The notes under the pieces were generated by a model. That model did no database searches and was not told the origin of the DNA. It saw nothing but the letters and a program-made list of their open reading frames with translations. From assembly GCA_020636255.1 (NCBI GenBank), contig JACJYE010000018.1:1-64000 (forward strand): a stretch of 64,000 nt of DNA, read 5' to 3'. Position 1 is the stretch's first letter, and the number at the start of each line of letters is the position of its first letter. This DNA comes from Lewinellaceae bacterium. Lineage in GTDB: Bacteria; Bacteroidota; Bacteroidia; Chitinophagales; Saprospiraceae. Below, one piece after another: positions 34,331 to 42,051 of this stretch. Made by a program: the position numbers and the translations under genes.

Positions 34331-34792
34331 CTAATTGTTGTCGTTGTCCTCCTGCGTTTCTGACATCTGCCTGATCAGCGTACCGGCAGAGCTAAATAAG
34401 GCTTCAATCGTCGCCCCCCCCTTTTCCAGTCCCACTTCATAGCCCATCGCCAGGCCAGGGGTTTCCACCATGGCGGCCTCTTCTATTTTATAACCTGTGA
34501 ACTGAGCGGTAACAGCGCGTTGTACAGCTGCCGGCAGGCCGGCAACCTGTATCTCCGTTTCGGTCTCTATCCAGATGCCATCTCTGGAAAAAACGGCAGA
34601 CCTCTCCGTACCAGCCATCTTGAATTCAGCTTCCCATTCGCCTTTGTGCGCTTCATCCCACTTTACCTTCTGAACGTTGGGGAACTTGGCCCTAAATGCG
34701 CTCCAGACAGCGGCAGGCGCTGACTGCTTCTGAGCATATAAAGTGGAAAAGGAGCCGAAAGTAAAGATAGCGGCAAGCATCAGGTATTTCAT
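34331..34792 (-). CDS. PepSY-like domain protein, paralogue 1
   Basis: The start is the ATG of MKYLMLAAIF (34790-34792), giving 153 residues with a signal peptide ending STLYAQ. The mature part is one PepSY-like module (FRAKFPNVQKVKWDEAHKGEWEAEFKM ... AVQRAVTAQFTGYKIEEAAMVETP), typical of small periplasmic proteins encoded near response regulator/kinase pairs in Bacteroidota. A second copy at 35206 is clearly similar. It ends in an acidic tail (ETQEDNDNN). The binding target is unknown. Confidence 0.8.
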   Translation of the reverse strand: MKYLMLAAIFTFGSFSTLYAQKQSAPAAVWSAFRAKFPNVQKVKWDEAHKGEWEAEFKMAGTERSAVFSRDGIWIETETEIQVAGLPAAVQRAVTAQFTGYKIEEAAMVETPGLAMGYEVGLEKGGATIEALFSSAGTLIRQMSETQEDNDNN

Positions 34793-35205
34793 TATTCTCG
34801 GTTTTTGTGATTGATCGCAACCACTTAGTGCAAGTCCGGTGCGCTCCCTGGGTTGTCGAAAATGCTGTGCCGGGAGGCCTTCTGGATATAAGTAATATTT
34901 CGGTGGCCAGGCTTGTCCTCCACCCCTTTCAGGGGCTTCCGGCCTTCGCCTGATCACCGAAACCGGCGACTCATTTTCTGAGCATTACTTACAAAATATA
35001 AATATATATGTTTTTTACTAAGGAAAAAACAAGGCAGGAAGATTCTGGTATGAAACCGAGCAGGAGGTTAGTTCTGTATCATGAGCCATGCGGATCAGGG
35101 GTTAAATGCCCGGATAACGGCCCGGCGGGCCTTAAGCGCTTTTTAGCTTTGCTTTCTTACAACATTTTGGCCCTCCGGGCCTATCCAGGATTTCTTAGCC
35201 AACGC
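34793..35205. other. 413-bp gap between PepSY paralogues
   Basis: No supported gene. An 80-residue frame at 35008-35238 on the plus strand overlaps the paralogue on the other strand and has no domain. The last bases before each PepSY stop (AGCCAACGCCTAAT) are shared at about 34321 and 35198, so the duplication extends past the coding ends. Confidence 0.5.
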
Positions 35206-35670
35206 CTAATCGTTGTCGTCGTCCTCCTCCGTTTCTGACATCTGTCTGATCAGCGTTCCGTCAGCACTAAACAGCGCTTCGATCGTCGCCTCCCCTTCTT
35301 TTTCCAGTTCCACTTCGTAGGCCATTGCCTGGCCAGGGGTTTCCACCATGGCGGCTTCTTCAATTTCATAGTCTGAGAACTGAGCGGAAACGGCGCTCTG
35401 CACAGCTTCCGGCAGATCAGCGGCTTTGATCTCCGTCTCCGTTTCTACCCAGGCGCCGTCGTTGTCGAATACGGCGGACAACTCCTTGCCGCCCATTTTG
35501 AATTCGGCTTCCCATTCGCCTTCGTGCTCTTCTTCCCACTTTGCTTTCTGAACGCTGGGGAATTTGGCTTTGAATGCGCTTTGTACGGCGGCAGGCGCTA
35601 CCTGCTTCTGGGCACATGAAGTGGAGAAGAACCCAAAAGTGAATAGCATGGCGATCATCAAGTATTTCAT
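35206..35670 (-). CDS. PepSY-like domain protein, paralogue 2
   Basis: Start at ATG 35668-35670 (MKYLMIAMLFTFGFFSTSCAQ), 154 residues. The leader could be a lipoprotein signal (FSTSC) where paralogue 1 has STLYA. The single PepSY-like module (KFPSVQKAKWEEEHEGEWEAEF ... AVSAQFSDYEIEEAAMVETP) and acidic tail (EEDDDND) match paralogue 1 over the full length. Tandem duplication is evident. It lies 80 bp downstream of the response regulator fusion and may be in its transcript. Confidence 0.8.
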   Translation of the reverse strand: MKYLMIAMLFTFGFFSTSCAQKQVAPAAVQSAFKAKFPSVQKAKWEEEHEGEWEAEFKMGGKELSAVFDNDGAWVETETEIKAADLPEAVQSAVSAQFSDYEIEEAAMVETPGQAMAYEVELEKEGEATIEALFSADGTLIRQMSETEEDDDND

Positions 35671-35749
35671 GTTTTTAGATTTTTGAATGATAAATATGCT
35701 TTGACAAGACAAAGATGAGGGGGGATTCTGTAATGAATTTGGAAAAGGA

Positions 35750-36721
35750 TCAAGAAAAGAACCGCACCTGAAACGCATGCTGCCCCCCCCGGAACGCATA
35801 CGTTGCCTCCCAGCCGTATACAGCGCAGATTTCCCTGGCTATCGCCAGCCCCAGGCCAAGTGACGGGCCATAGCTCCCCTGTTTATGAAAGCGTTGGAAC
35901 AGCCGTTCGGAATGTTCCAGCGCCACTTTGCCCGGATTGCTGAAAGTTATTTTTTCAGGGCCGGATCTCACCGCAATAGTATCGCCCGGCAGGCTATAGC
36001 GGATGGCATTTTCCAGAAAGTTCTTGATCAGGATCTCCACCAGCGAACGGTTGGTGAATTTATAGCCCATGCCGTAAACCGTTTTAATGTAATCGTTTCC
36101 GCCCTGCTGCACGATCTTTTTCCGCAGGTTTTTGATGTGGCTGTATACGAGGCCGAAGTTATCCGCCAGGTCCATATAATCGCCCCAAAGATGCTCGGCA
36201 ATGGCAGCTTTGGTAAGCACTCTGTTCTTGTTGGTAATGAGAAACAGCAGTAAATCGAACTCTTTTTTGGACAGTTCAACCGAAGAGCCGTTCACCTGAA
36301 TGACATTATCAGCAGGGTCTATTTCAATCTCTTCAAAAACGATGGCCTGTTTACCCTGGAAGAAACGCCGGCGAAGGAGCGCCTTCACCCGGGCGTTGAG
36401 TTCCGGCAGGTGGAAAGGCTTGGTAATGTAGTCATCGGCGCCGAGGTCGAGTCCTCTGACCTTATCGTCCAGCGAGTTTTTAGCGGAAAGAATAAGCGTG
36501 GCCGTTGCCGGGGCTGTTTTTTTCAACTTGCGTAAAATGTCCAGTCCGTTGCCGTGGGGCAGTGTGATGTCCAGCACCACAAGGTCATATTCATGCAGGT
36601 AAACCTTTTCGTCGGCAGCATCATAATCGGCTGCCTGCTCGCAAACGAAACCTTCTTTTTGTAAGTATGCTGCGATATCCTCCCGGATAGCGGTTTCGTC
36701 TTCTACGATCAATATTTTCAT
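35750..36721 (-). CDS. OmpR-type response regulator fused to kinase C-terminal fragment
   Basis: The 323-residue protein has residues 1-115 as a receiver (ILIVEDE, phosphoacceptor Asp in LVVLDITLP, Lys in ITKPF) and about 130-224 as an OmpR winged helix ending YGMGYKFTN. It then reads straight into a C-terminal histidine-kinase piece: N-box IKNFLENAIRYS and GLGLAIAREICAVYG. Sensor, membrane helix and the phosphoacceptor His domain are absent. Regulator and kinase genes of this type are normally separate and adjacent, so an in-frame deletion joining them is the simplest reading; the junction is near 36045. The remnant lacks what is needed for autophosphorylation. DNA binding may remain. Confidence 0.85.
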   Translation of the reverse strand: MKILIVEDETAIREDIAAYLQKEGFVCEQAADYDAADEKVYLHEYDLVVLDITLPHGNGLDILRKLKKTAPATATLILSAKNSLDDKVRGLDLGADDYITKPFHLPELNARVKALLRRRFFQGKQAIVFEEIEIDPADNVIQVNGSSVELSKKEFDLLLFLITNKNRVLTKAAIAEHLWGDYMDLADNFGLVYSHIKNLRKKIVQQGGNDYIKTVYGMGYKFTNRSLVEILIKNFLENAIRYSLPGDTIAVRSGPEKITFSNPGKVALEHSERLFQRFHKQGSYGPSLGLGLAIAREICAVYGWEATYAFRGGQHAFQVRFFS

Positions 36722-36804
36722 GGGGTAAAGATAGCCGGGAAATCTGGAAAGAATTTGAACGCGGGGCCTGTACCCTACCCGCCTATTCCTTCGCCTTCTT
36801 CCTT

Positions 36805-36861
36805 AGAGCTTGTTTGGAGGCCACCCTTTGCAGCTCAAAGGCTGGCCTCCAAACAAGCTCT
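36805..36861. repeat. family A element, 57-bp form
   Basis: Both ends (AGAGCTTGTTTGGAGGCC and its complement) are perfect and only about 20 bp of body remain. On the minus strand the right end encodes the last residues of the membrane protein at 36835 (RACLEASL) and the element supplies its stop codon. Confidence 0.9.
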
Positions 36862-37218
36862 GAAAAGCCTGACACTCCATACGGCCGATGCGATAAACGG
36901 CAGGACGGACAGGATGGTTTTGGCGTTCAGGCTCAACGCGCCGGCCAGCAATACGAAAAACACCAGCAGGCCCATCAGGATGATGCCGGCCCAAACCAGC
37001 CGCCTGTCGGGCCGCTTCAGGAACAGCGCGATGAGAATAAACAACTGCCCAACGAAGGGCGCCAGCACCAGGGGGTGCTGGAACGAGCTGGCCTTATCTC
37101 CCTGCCGGAAGAGGATCTGGTATGCCGCCTCAAAAACGAAGGCCGATTGATCCTTCCCCCATTCCATATAGCAGAAAAAAAAGGAGAGCCATAAGCAGAA
37201 CAGCGCTATTCTTTTCAT
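36835..37218 (-). CDS. four-helix membrane protein of unknown function
   Basis: Start at the ATG of MKRIALFCLW (37216-37218), giving 127 residues; a longer upstream frame is implausible. Four hydrophobic segments are visible (about 3-20, 48-66, 72-94, 100-118), with a DxxxFVFEAAYQILFRQGDK loop after the first. It resembles small DoxX-like or DUF membrane proteins but I cannot place it. The final eight codons and the stop come from a family A repeat, so the native C-terminus was replaced or extended by repeat insertion. It starts 29 bp downstream of the cyclase gene stop, in the same direction. Confidence 0.65.
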   Translation of the reverse strand: MKRIALFCLWLSFFFCYMEWGKDQSAFVFEAAYQILFRQGDKASSFQHPLVLAPFVGQLFILIALFLKRPDRRLVWAGIILMGLLVFFVLLAGALSLNAKTILSVLPFIASAVWSVRLFRACLEASL

Positions 37219-37246
37219 AAGCCGGTTGTTTGTTTTCCTCTGCTGC

Positions 37247-39505
37247 TCACTTTTTATCCATGCGCTCCACGCCCGTCCAGCCTTCCGGCACGCCCTGCGT
37301 GATATAAGCGGCAGCTTTATTAAGGAATAATCGCACCGTTTGGTCGCGGGGGTTAAGCTCCAATATTTTTTCAAAAACAACAGCGGCCTGCGCAAATTTT
37401 TTGTCGAAATAATACTGCAGGCCCGTTTCGAACTGTTCCAGCGTCTCCTGTTTCTTTCCGGCGATGTCAGGGCTGTCGCCCCCGAAGCATTCGTACAGGC
37501 CGATGGCCTCTTTTTTGCCTTTGACCTGCACCCTGCCCAGGAATCGAAGCTGTAAGCTGTATGGCGGCAGCGATTCCATGGTTTCGCTTTTCCAACGCAA
37601 GGATGCTTCGCTCATCAGGATGTTCACCCCGTAGTATTTGGTAAGGCTCTCCACCCTCGACGCCACGTTGACCGTATCGGCAATGGTCGCCGCATCCATC
37701 CGCTGGTCATCGCCGATGATGCCCATGACGAGCGGCCCCGAATGCAGGCCGATGCCCATCCGGATAGGTTGGAGCTGCCGGGCCTGGCGGCCGGTATTAT
37801 ACTGGCGCAGGGCCTCCTGCATTTCGATGGAAGCCTGGGCCGCATCCTCGGGCTTTTCCGGGAAAACGGCCATAATGCCATCGCCCAGATACTGGTTGAC
37901 AAAACCGCGGTGCCTGCGGATGACCGGCCCCATACGCCCGTTGAAGGCATTGACGAAATGGTAGTTTTCTTCCGGCGTCATCGTTTCGGCCAGGGCCGTG
38001 TAATCGCGAATGTCACAAAAGAGAATGGTCACTTCCCGCTCCGTATGGTCGCCCAGGGCTACTTCGGTGATGCGCTCCCGGCCAATGGAGCGGAGAAATT
38101 CACTGGGCACGAATTTTCCGGTTGCGGAATTGATGCGATGCAGGTCGAGCTGGGTTTTCACGCGGGCCAGGAACTCTTCCTTGGTGAAGGGCTTGGCCAG
38201 GTAATCGTTAGCGCCGAGCGCCAGGCCCTGGACCAGCCCCGGCACCTGGTTCTTGGCGGTCACCATGATGACGGGGAGCTCGGACGGCAGGTATTTCTCC
38301 CTGATGCGGCGGCAGACCTCATAACCGGAGATCCGGGGCATCATGACATCCAGCAGGACCAGGTCGAAGCGCTGGCCGCTTTCGAGTATCCTGATCGCCT
38401 CCTCTCCGTTCATGGCCTGTGTGAGCTGAAAAGGCCCCTCAGAGAGGTGGTTCTTCAGCACCTGCTGGTTGATGGGCTCGTCGTCCACTACCAGTATCGG
38501 GATCGCATCGTGCTTGCCGGAAGGTTGCGTGTTCGCCACTACCGCATTTTCTTCCCCTGAAGGCTGCCATAAAATCCTGGAAGTTTCAGCCGGGGCGGCC
38601 ACTGTTACGGCTTTCTCCTTCGTAAGGGGGAGGGTAAAGAAAAAGGAGGAACCCTTACCCATTTCGCTTTCCACCCACATCCGGCCGCCATGCAGTTCCA
38701 CCAGCTGCTTGCTGATGCTCAGGCCCAGGCCCCAGGTTCCTATCCACAACACGCCCTGCGAATCTTCGAAAATAACATCCGCAAAATCTTCCTTAAGTTC
38801 AGGCCCGCCTTCAGGACGGTACCGGTAGTGGTGGAATGTTCCAGTGCGTTCGTCCCAGCGGGAGAGCCCCGCCCCCAGCGTGCCCACCCAGATCACGCCG
38901 CGGGCGTCTTCGAATACAGCCGTAACATTGTCGGCGCCCAGGCTTTCCGGGTTGTCGGGGTCGTGGCGGAAAGATAATATCGTATCCCGGCCGGCGCTCA
39001 GGCGAAACAGGCCGTAACGGTTGGCGCCGATCCAAAGGCCGCCCTTACTGTCCTCTACGAGGCATGTGACCTGAAGGCTGGCCAGGTTGCTGTCGCTTTC
39101 CGTGCTCAATGGCACAAGCTGAAAGGTTTCCGTCAGGGGGTCGAAGCGGTTCAGCCCACCTCCGTCGGTGCCTGCCCACAACACGCCCTCGTGGCCTTCG
39201 GCCAGTGCGGAAATGGTGTTGCTGGAAATGCTGCTGCTGTCCCCGGCATCGTGCCTGAAAACCCGGAATTCGTACCCGTTGTATTTATTCAGGCCATCAC
39301 GGGTGCCGATCCACATGAAGCCATACTTGTCCTGAAGCATACAGGTAACGGAAGGCTGTGACAAGCCCTCATTTTCAGAAAGGTGCTGAAAATACAGGCT
39401 GGGCTGGGCGAGCAAAGAAGGGTTCCAGGCCAGGGCAGCCCCCAGGAGGAGAAGCAGGCACTCTGGGGCCAGGCCAAGCCGTTTTTTTGGGCCGCATATA
39501 GGCAT
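37247..39505 (-). CDS. propeller-receiver-adenylate cyclase with deleted kinase core
   Basis: Domains in 752 residues: signal peptide (1-34); regulator propeller blades (WIGTRDGLNKYNG ... VLWIGTWG, 40-257); then an abrupt join to the last HATPase piece LGLSISKQLVELHGGRMWVES (258-300). A receiver follows (about 330-445; LLDVMMP, AKPF), then a class III cyclase (about 485-650; Asp498 in LFCDIRDYT, YLGDGIMAVF) and C-terminal TPR-like helices. Intact relatives have a second propeller half, Y_Y_Y, membrane helix and HisKA between these parts. The join lies in a shared Gly-rich stretch near 38730, so an in-frame deletion is likely. With no internal membrane helix left, the signal peptide would carry the cyclase outside the cytoplasm, where ATP is lacking. 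Confidence 0.88.
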   Translation of the reverse strand: MPICGPKKRLGLAPECLLLLLGAALAWNPSLLAQPSLYFQHLSENEGLSQPSVTCMLQDKYGFMWIGTRDGLNKYNGYEFRVFRHDAGDSSSISSNTISALAEGHEGVLWAGTDGGGLNRFDPLTETFQLVPLSTESDSNLASLQVTCLVEDSKGGLWIGANRYGLFRLSAGRDTILSFRHDPDNPESLGADNVTAVFEDARGVIWVGTLGAGLSRWDERTGTFHHYRYRPEGGPELKEDFADVIFEDSQGVLWIGTWGLGLSISKQLVELHGGRMWVESEMGKGSSFFFTLPLTKEKAVTVAAPAETSRILWQPSGEENAVVANTQPSGKHDAIPILVVDDEPINQQVLKNHLSEGPFQLTQAMNGEEAIRILESGQRFDLVLLDVMMPRISGYEVCRRIREKYLPSELPVIMVTAKNQVPGLVQGLALGANDYLAKPFTKEEFLARVKTQLDLHRINSATGKFVPSEFLRSIGRERITEVALGDHTEREVTILFCDIRDYTALAETMTPEENYHFVNAFNGRMGPVIRRHRGFVNQYLGDGIMAVFPEKPEDAAQASIEMQEALRQYNTGRQARQLQPIRMGIGLHSGPLVMGIIGDDQRMDAATIADTVNVASRVESLTKYYGVNILMSEASLRWKSETMESLPPYSLQLRFLGRVQVKGKKEAIGLYECFGGDSPDIAGKKQETLEQFETGLQYYFDKKFAQAAVVFEKILELNPRDQTVRLFLNKAAAYITQGVPEGWTGVERMDKK

Positions 39506-39530
39506 AGCGTTAGGTGTTTTCTGTTTAAAC

Positions 39531-39545
39531 GCTTGTTTGGAGGCC
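39531..39545. repeat. family A solo end
   Basis: GCTTGTTTGGAGGCC lies in the 78-bp gap between the cyclase gene and the GH3 gene. It is a partial left end with the first three bases altered. Confidence 0.65.
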
Positions 39546-39583
39546 CCTTTTTCCCGGGGGGCCCTGGAATAGCTCAGCGGTTA

Positions 39584-41740
39584 TCACTCCACTACCAGTT
39601 CGCCCCTCAGCCGGATATCTTCCGAAGAGGCTCCTATCAGCAATTGCACGCGCCCCGGTTCCAGCACAAAAGCATGCTGTGCTTCGTCCCAGTATTTCAG
39701 CTCGTTGGAATCCAGGGGGATCGTCACGGGCCGGCTCTCCCCGGCGTGGATATGGATACGCCTGAACCCTTTCAAGGCTTTCATAGGCCGTTCCACTTTC
39801 GAATCAGGAAAGCTCACGTAAAGCTGAACGACTTCATCGCTATCGAAGGCGCCGGTATTCTTCACATTCATGGCCACTTCCACTACGTCTCCATCCCGTA
39901 TCGCCGAGTGGCTGGTTTGTATGCCAGCGTATTCGAAAGACGTATAACTCAGGCCGTGGCCAAAGGGAAAGAGCGGTTGCTGCCGGCTGTACATATACGT
40001 GCGGCCGTGGCGGATATCGTAGTCCAGCATAGGAGGCAGGTGCTCGATGGTAGCCGGCCAGGTTTGCACCAGCCGGCCGGCGGGGCTCTCGGCGCCGAAG
40101 AGGATATCCGCTATGCCGTTGCCCAGCTCCTGGCTCGACTGGGTAATGTGCAGGATGGCGGGCATGTGCTCTTTTGCCCAGGGGATCGCATAGGGAAAAC
40201 TGGACACCAATACCAGCACGGTGTTGGGGTTGGCCGCCAGTACCAGTTTTACCAGGTCTTCCTGCTCCAGGGAAATAGCCTGGCGGTCTACTTCTTCACG
40301 GCCGTCGCTGGCCACGTAGTTCTGTCCCCAACCCAGGCCATAACTAAGCGGGTGGCTGCCGATACAGACAATGGCGACATCGGCCCCGCGGGCGGCGATG
40401 ATGGCGGAATCTGCCTTGTTGCTGGCGGCGAAGTGAACGGCCACATTTTCGCCAACAGCATTGCGGATGCCCTCCAGCACCGACACCCGATAGGGCGGCG
40501 TACCCGAATACCAGTCGGAAACGACAAGATCGGCGCTCGGGCCAATGACGGCAACGGAGGTAAGCCGGCCTTTATTGAGCGGCAACAGGCCGTCGTTTTT
40601 CAGGAGTACGATGGATTCGCGCGTCGCTTTTCGCGCCAGCTCCATAGCCTCCGGTTTCATCCATGGCCTGATGGTATCTCTGATGCCGATATAGGCGTAG
40701 GGGTTGTTGCGGTTGTTGTCCAGGAGGCCCAGTTTGAGCATGACGCGCAGGTTGCTCCGCACGGCATGGCTGATCGCTTCTTCTGAAACCAGCCCTTTGT
40801 CCAGCGCTTCCTGCAAGCTCGGTTTGTACTGGTCCAGGAACATGCTGATACCCGCTTTGATGCAGGCGGCGGCGGCCTCCGGGTAATCGGGAAAAGACCT
40901 GTGCTCGGTGACGAGCCGCCGCAGCCCGCCGCCGTCGGTGCAGATGATCCCGTTCTGGCCCCATTCATCGACGGTGATATCCCTGAGCATGGGGTGCACG
41001 TGGCAGGGGATGCCATTGTGTTTGTTGTAAGCCGCCATAAAAGCGCGGGAACCGCCCTCCGTCACGCCTTTGTAGAAGGCATAGGCATAGTATTCGCGGA
41101 ACAGCTGCTCGTCGAAATCCGAAGAGTTCGTAAAACGGTTGTTCTCGTTGCTGTTGGCCAGGAAATGCTTCATCAGCGAAGCCGTCCGCCAATACCTGGG
41201 GTGAGGCCCCTGCAGCCCTTTGACATAGGCAACCGTCAGCACGGAGGCCAGGTATGCGTCCTCGCCGTAACACTCTTCGGTGCGCCCCCAGCGAATATCG
41301 CGCCCCAGGTCGGCATTGGGCGCCAGTACGATGAGCCCGGCTTTGCCGTAGTGTTGGTTCTGGGCCAGAAAGCGCGCCTCGTAGGCCTCCCAGGCGGCTA
41401 TCTGTTCGTGCAGGGCCGGGTCCCACATCTGGGCCAGCCCTATGGCCTGCGGAAAGGTAGTGGTCGGCGCCTCGCCCTCCCCTTTTACGGCCCAGTTGGC
41501 GGGGCCGCTGTACGCCAGTCCGTGCAGCCCTTCCACGATCCTTGTTCCTTTTACCCCCAGCCGGGGAACGCCCGGCAGGCGGGGCGAAAGGTTGTCCAGT
41601 TTTTCCTCCAGCGTCATCAGCGATACCAGGTTATCGAGGCGCTCGTCGTCAGAGAGGTTGATGTTTTGGAAGGGGTAGGGCTGGGCGATGGTATAGCCCG
41701 CAAGGAGGGTAAAGAGGACAAAGGCCAAATACTTTTTCAT
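39584..41740 (-). CDS. GH3 beta-glucosidase/beta-xylosidase
   Basis: The 718-residue exported enzyme has a signal peptide (MKKYLAFVLFTLLAGYTIAQ), the GH3 (alpha/beta)8 domain, an alpha/beta sandwich and a C-terminal FnIII-like domain (VVQLYVSFPDSKVERPMKALKGF). The nucleophile is Asp269 in IICTDGGGL. Substrate-pocket motifs include GLHG and the KHFLANSNENNR stretch, which resembles beta-xylosidase and beta-glucosidase branches. With the GH2 and GH31 enzymes it could finish xyloglucan breakdown to glucose, but the branch call is uncertain. A family B element lies 59 bp upstream of the start. Confidence 0.88.
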   Translation of the reverse strand: MKKYLAFVLFTLLAGYTIAQPYPFQNINLSDDERLDNLVSLMTLEEKLDNLSPRLPGVPRLGVKGTRIVEGLHGLAYSGPANWAVKGEGEAPTTTFPQAIGLAQMWDPALHEQIAAWEAYEARFLAQNQHYGKAGLIVLAPNADLGRDIRWGRTEECYGEDAYLASVLTVAYVKGLQGPHPRYWRTASLMKHFLANSNENNRFTNSSDFDEQLFREYYAYAFYKGVTEGGSRAFMAAYNKHNGIPCHVHPMLRDITVDEWGQNGIICTDGGGLRRLVTEHRSFPDYPEAAAACIKAGISMFLDQYKPSLQEALDKGLVSEEAISHAVRSNLRVMLKLGLLDNNRNNPYAYIGIRDTIRPWMKPEAMELARKATRESIVLLKNDGLLPLNKGRLTSVAVIGPSADLVVSDWYSGTPPYRVSVLEGIRNAVGENVAVHFAASNKADSAIIAARGADVAIVCIGSHPLSYGLGWGQNYVASDGREEVDRQAISLEQEDLVKLVLAANPNTVLVLVSSFPYAIPWAKEHMPAILHITQSSQELGNGIADILFGAESPAGRLVQTWPATIEHLPPMLDYDIRHGRTYMYSRQQPLFPFGHGLSYTSFEYAGIQTSHSAIRDGDVVEVAMNVKNTGAFDSDEVVQLYVSFPDSKVERPMKALKGFRRIHIHAGESRPVTIPLDSNELKYWDEAQHAFVLEPGRVQLLIGASSEDIRLRGELVVE

Positions 41741-41799
41741 GGGGAAAGCTTAAAGGGTTAAGCAAATTTTAATGTTCATTATTTTAAACAAATTTATTT

Positions 41800-41951
41800 G
41801 TAACTATTCAGCATGCGGCCTAAAATGCTCCTGAAGCAAAATTTTGTAGGATTTTTTATTGTCTAACCCCTTCTCATTCCCCTTGAAAGGGGAAGGGTGG
41901 ATTACAAAATTTTGCTTCAGGGCGTAAATTACCATGATGCTGAATAGTTAC
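41800..41951. repeat. family B MITE-like element, copy 2
   Basis: The 152-bp copy has ends GTAACTATTCAGCA and TGCTGAATAGTTAC, the most symmetric of the three. It occupies most of the 311-bp gap between the DUF3472 and GH3 genes; the remainder is AT-rich without a gene. Confidence 0.9.
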
Positions 41952-42051
41952 ATTTATTTTTTTGTTCAAAAAAATAAACATTATGCCATCCAGGAATGCC
42001 ATTTTACAGCCCAAAGAAAAACGGATACTATCCACAGGGAGAACACCCTCA

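Noticed and set aside
39383..41761. Long plus-strand frames opposite the GH3 gene.
   Set aside because: They are antisense shadows of a well-supported catalytic gene with intact active-site motifs on the minus strand.
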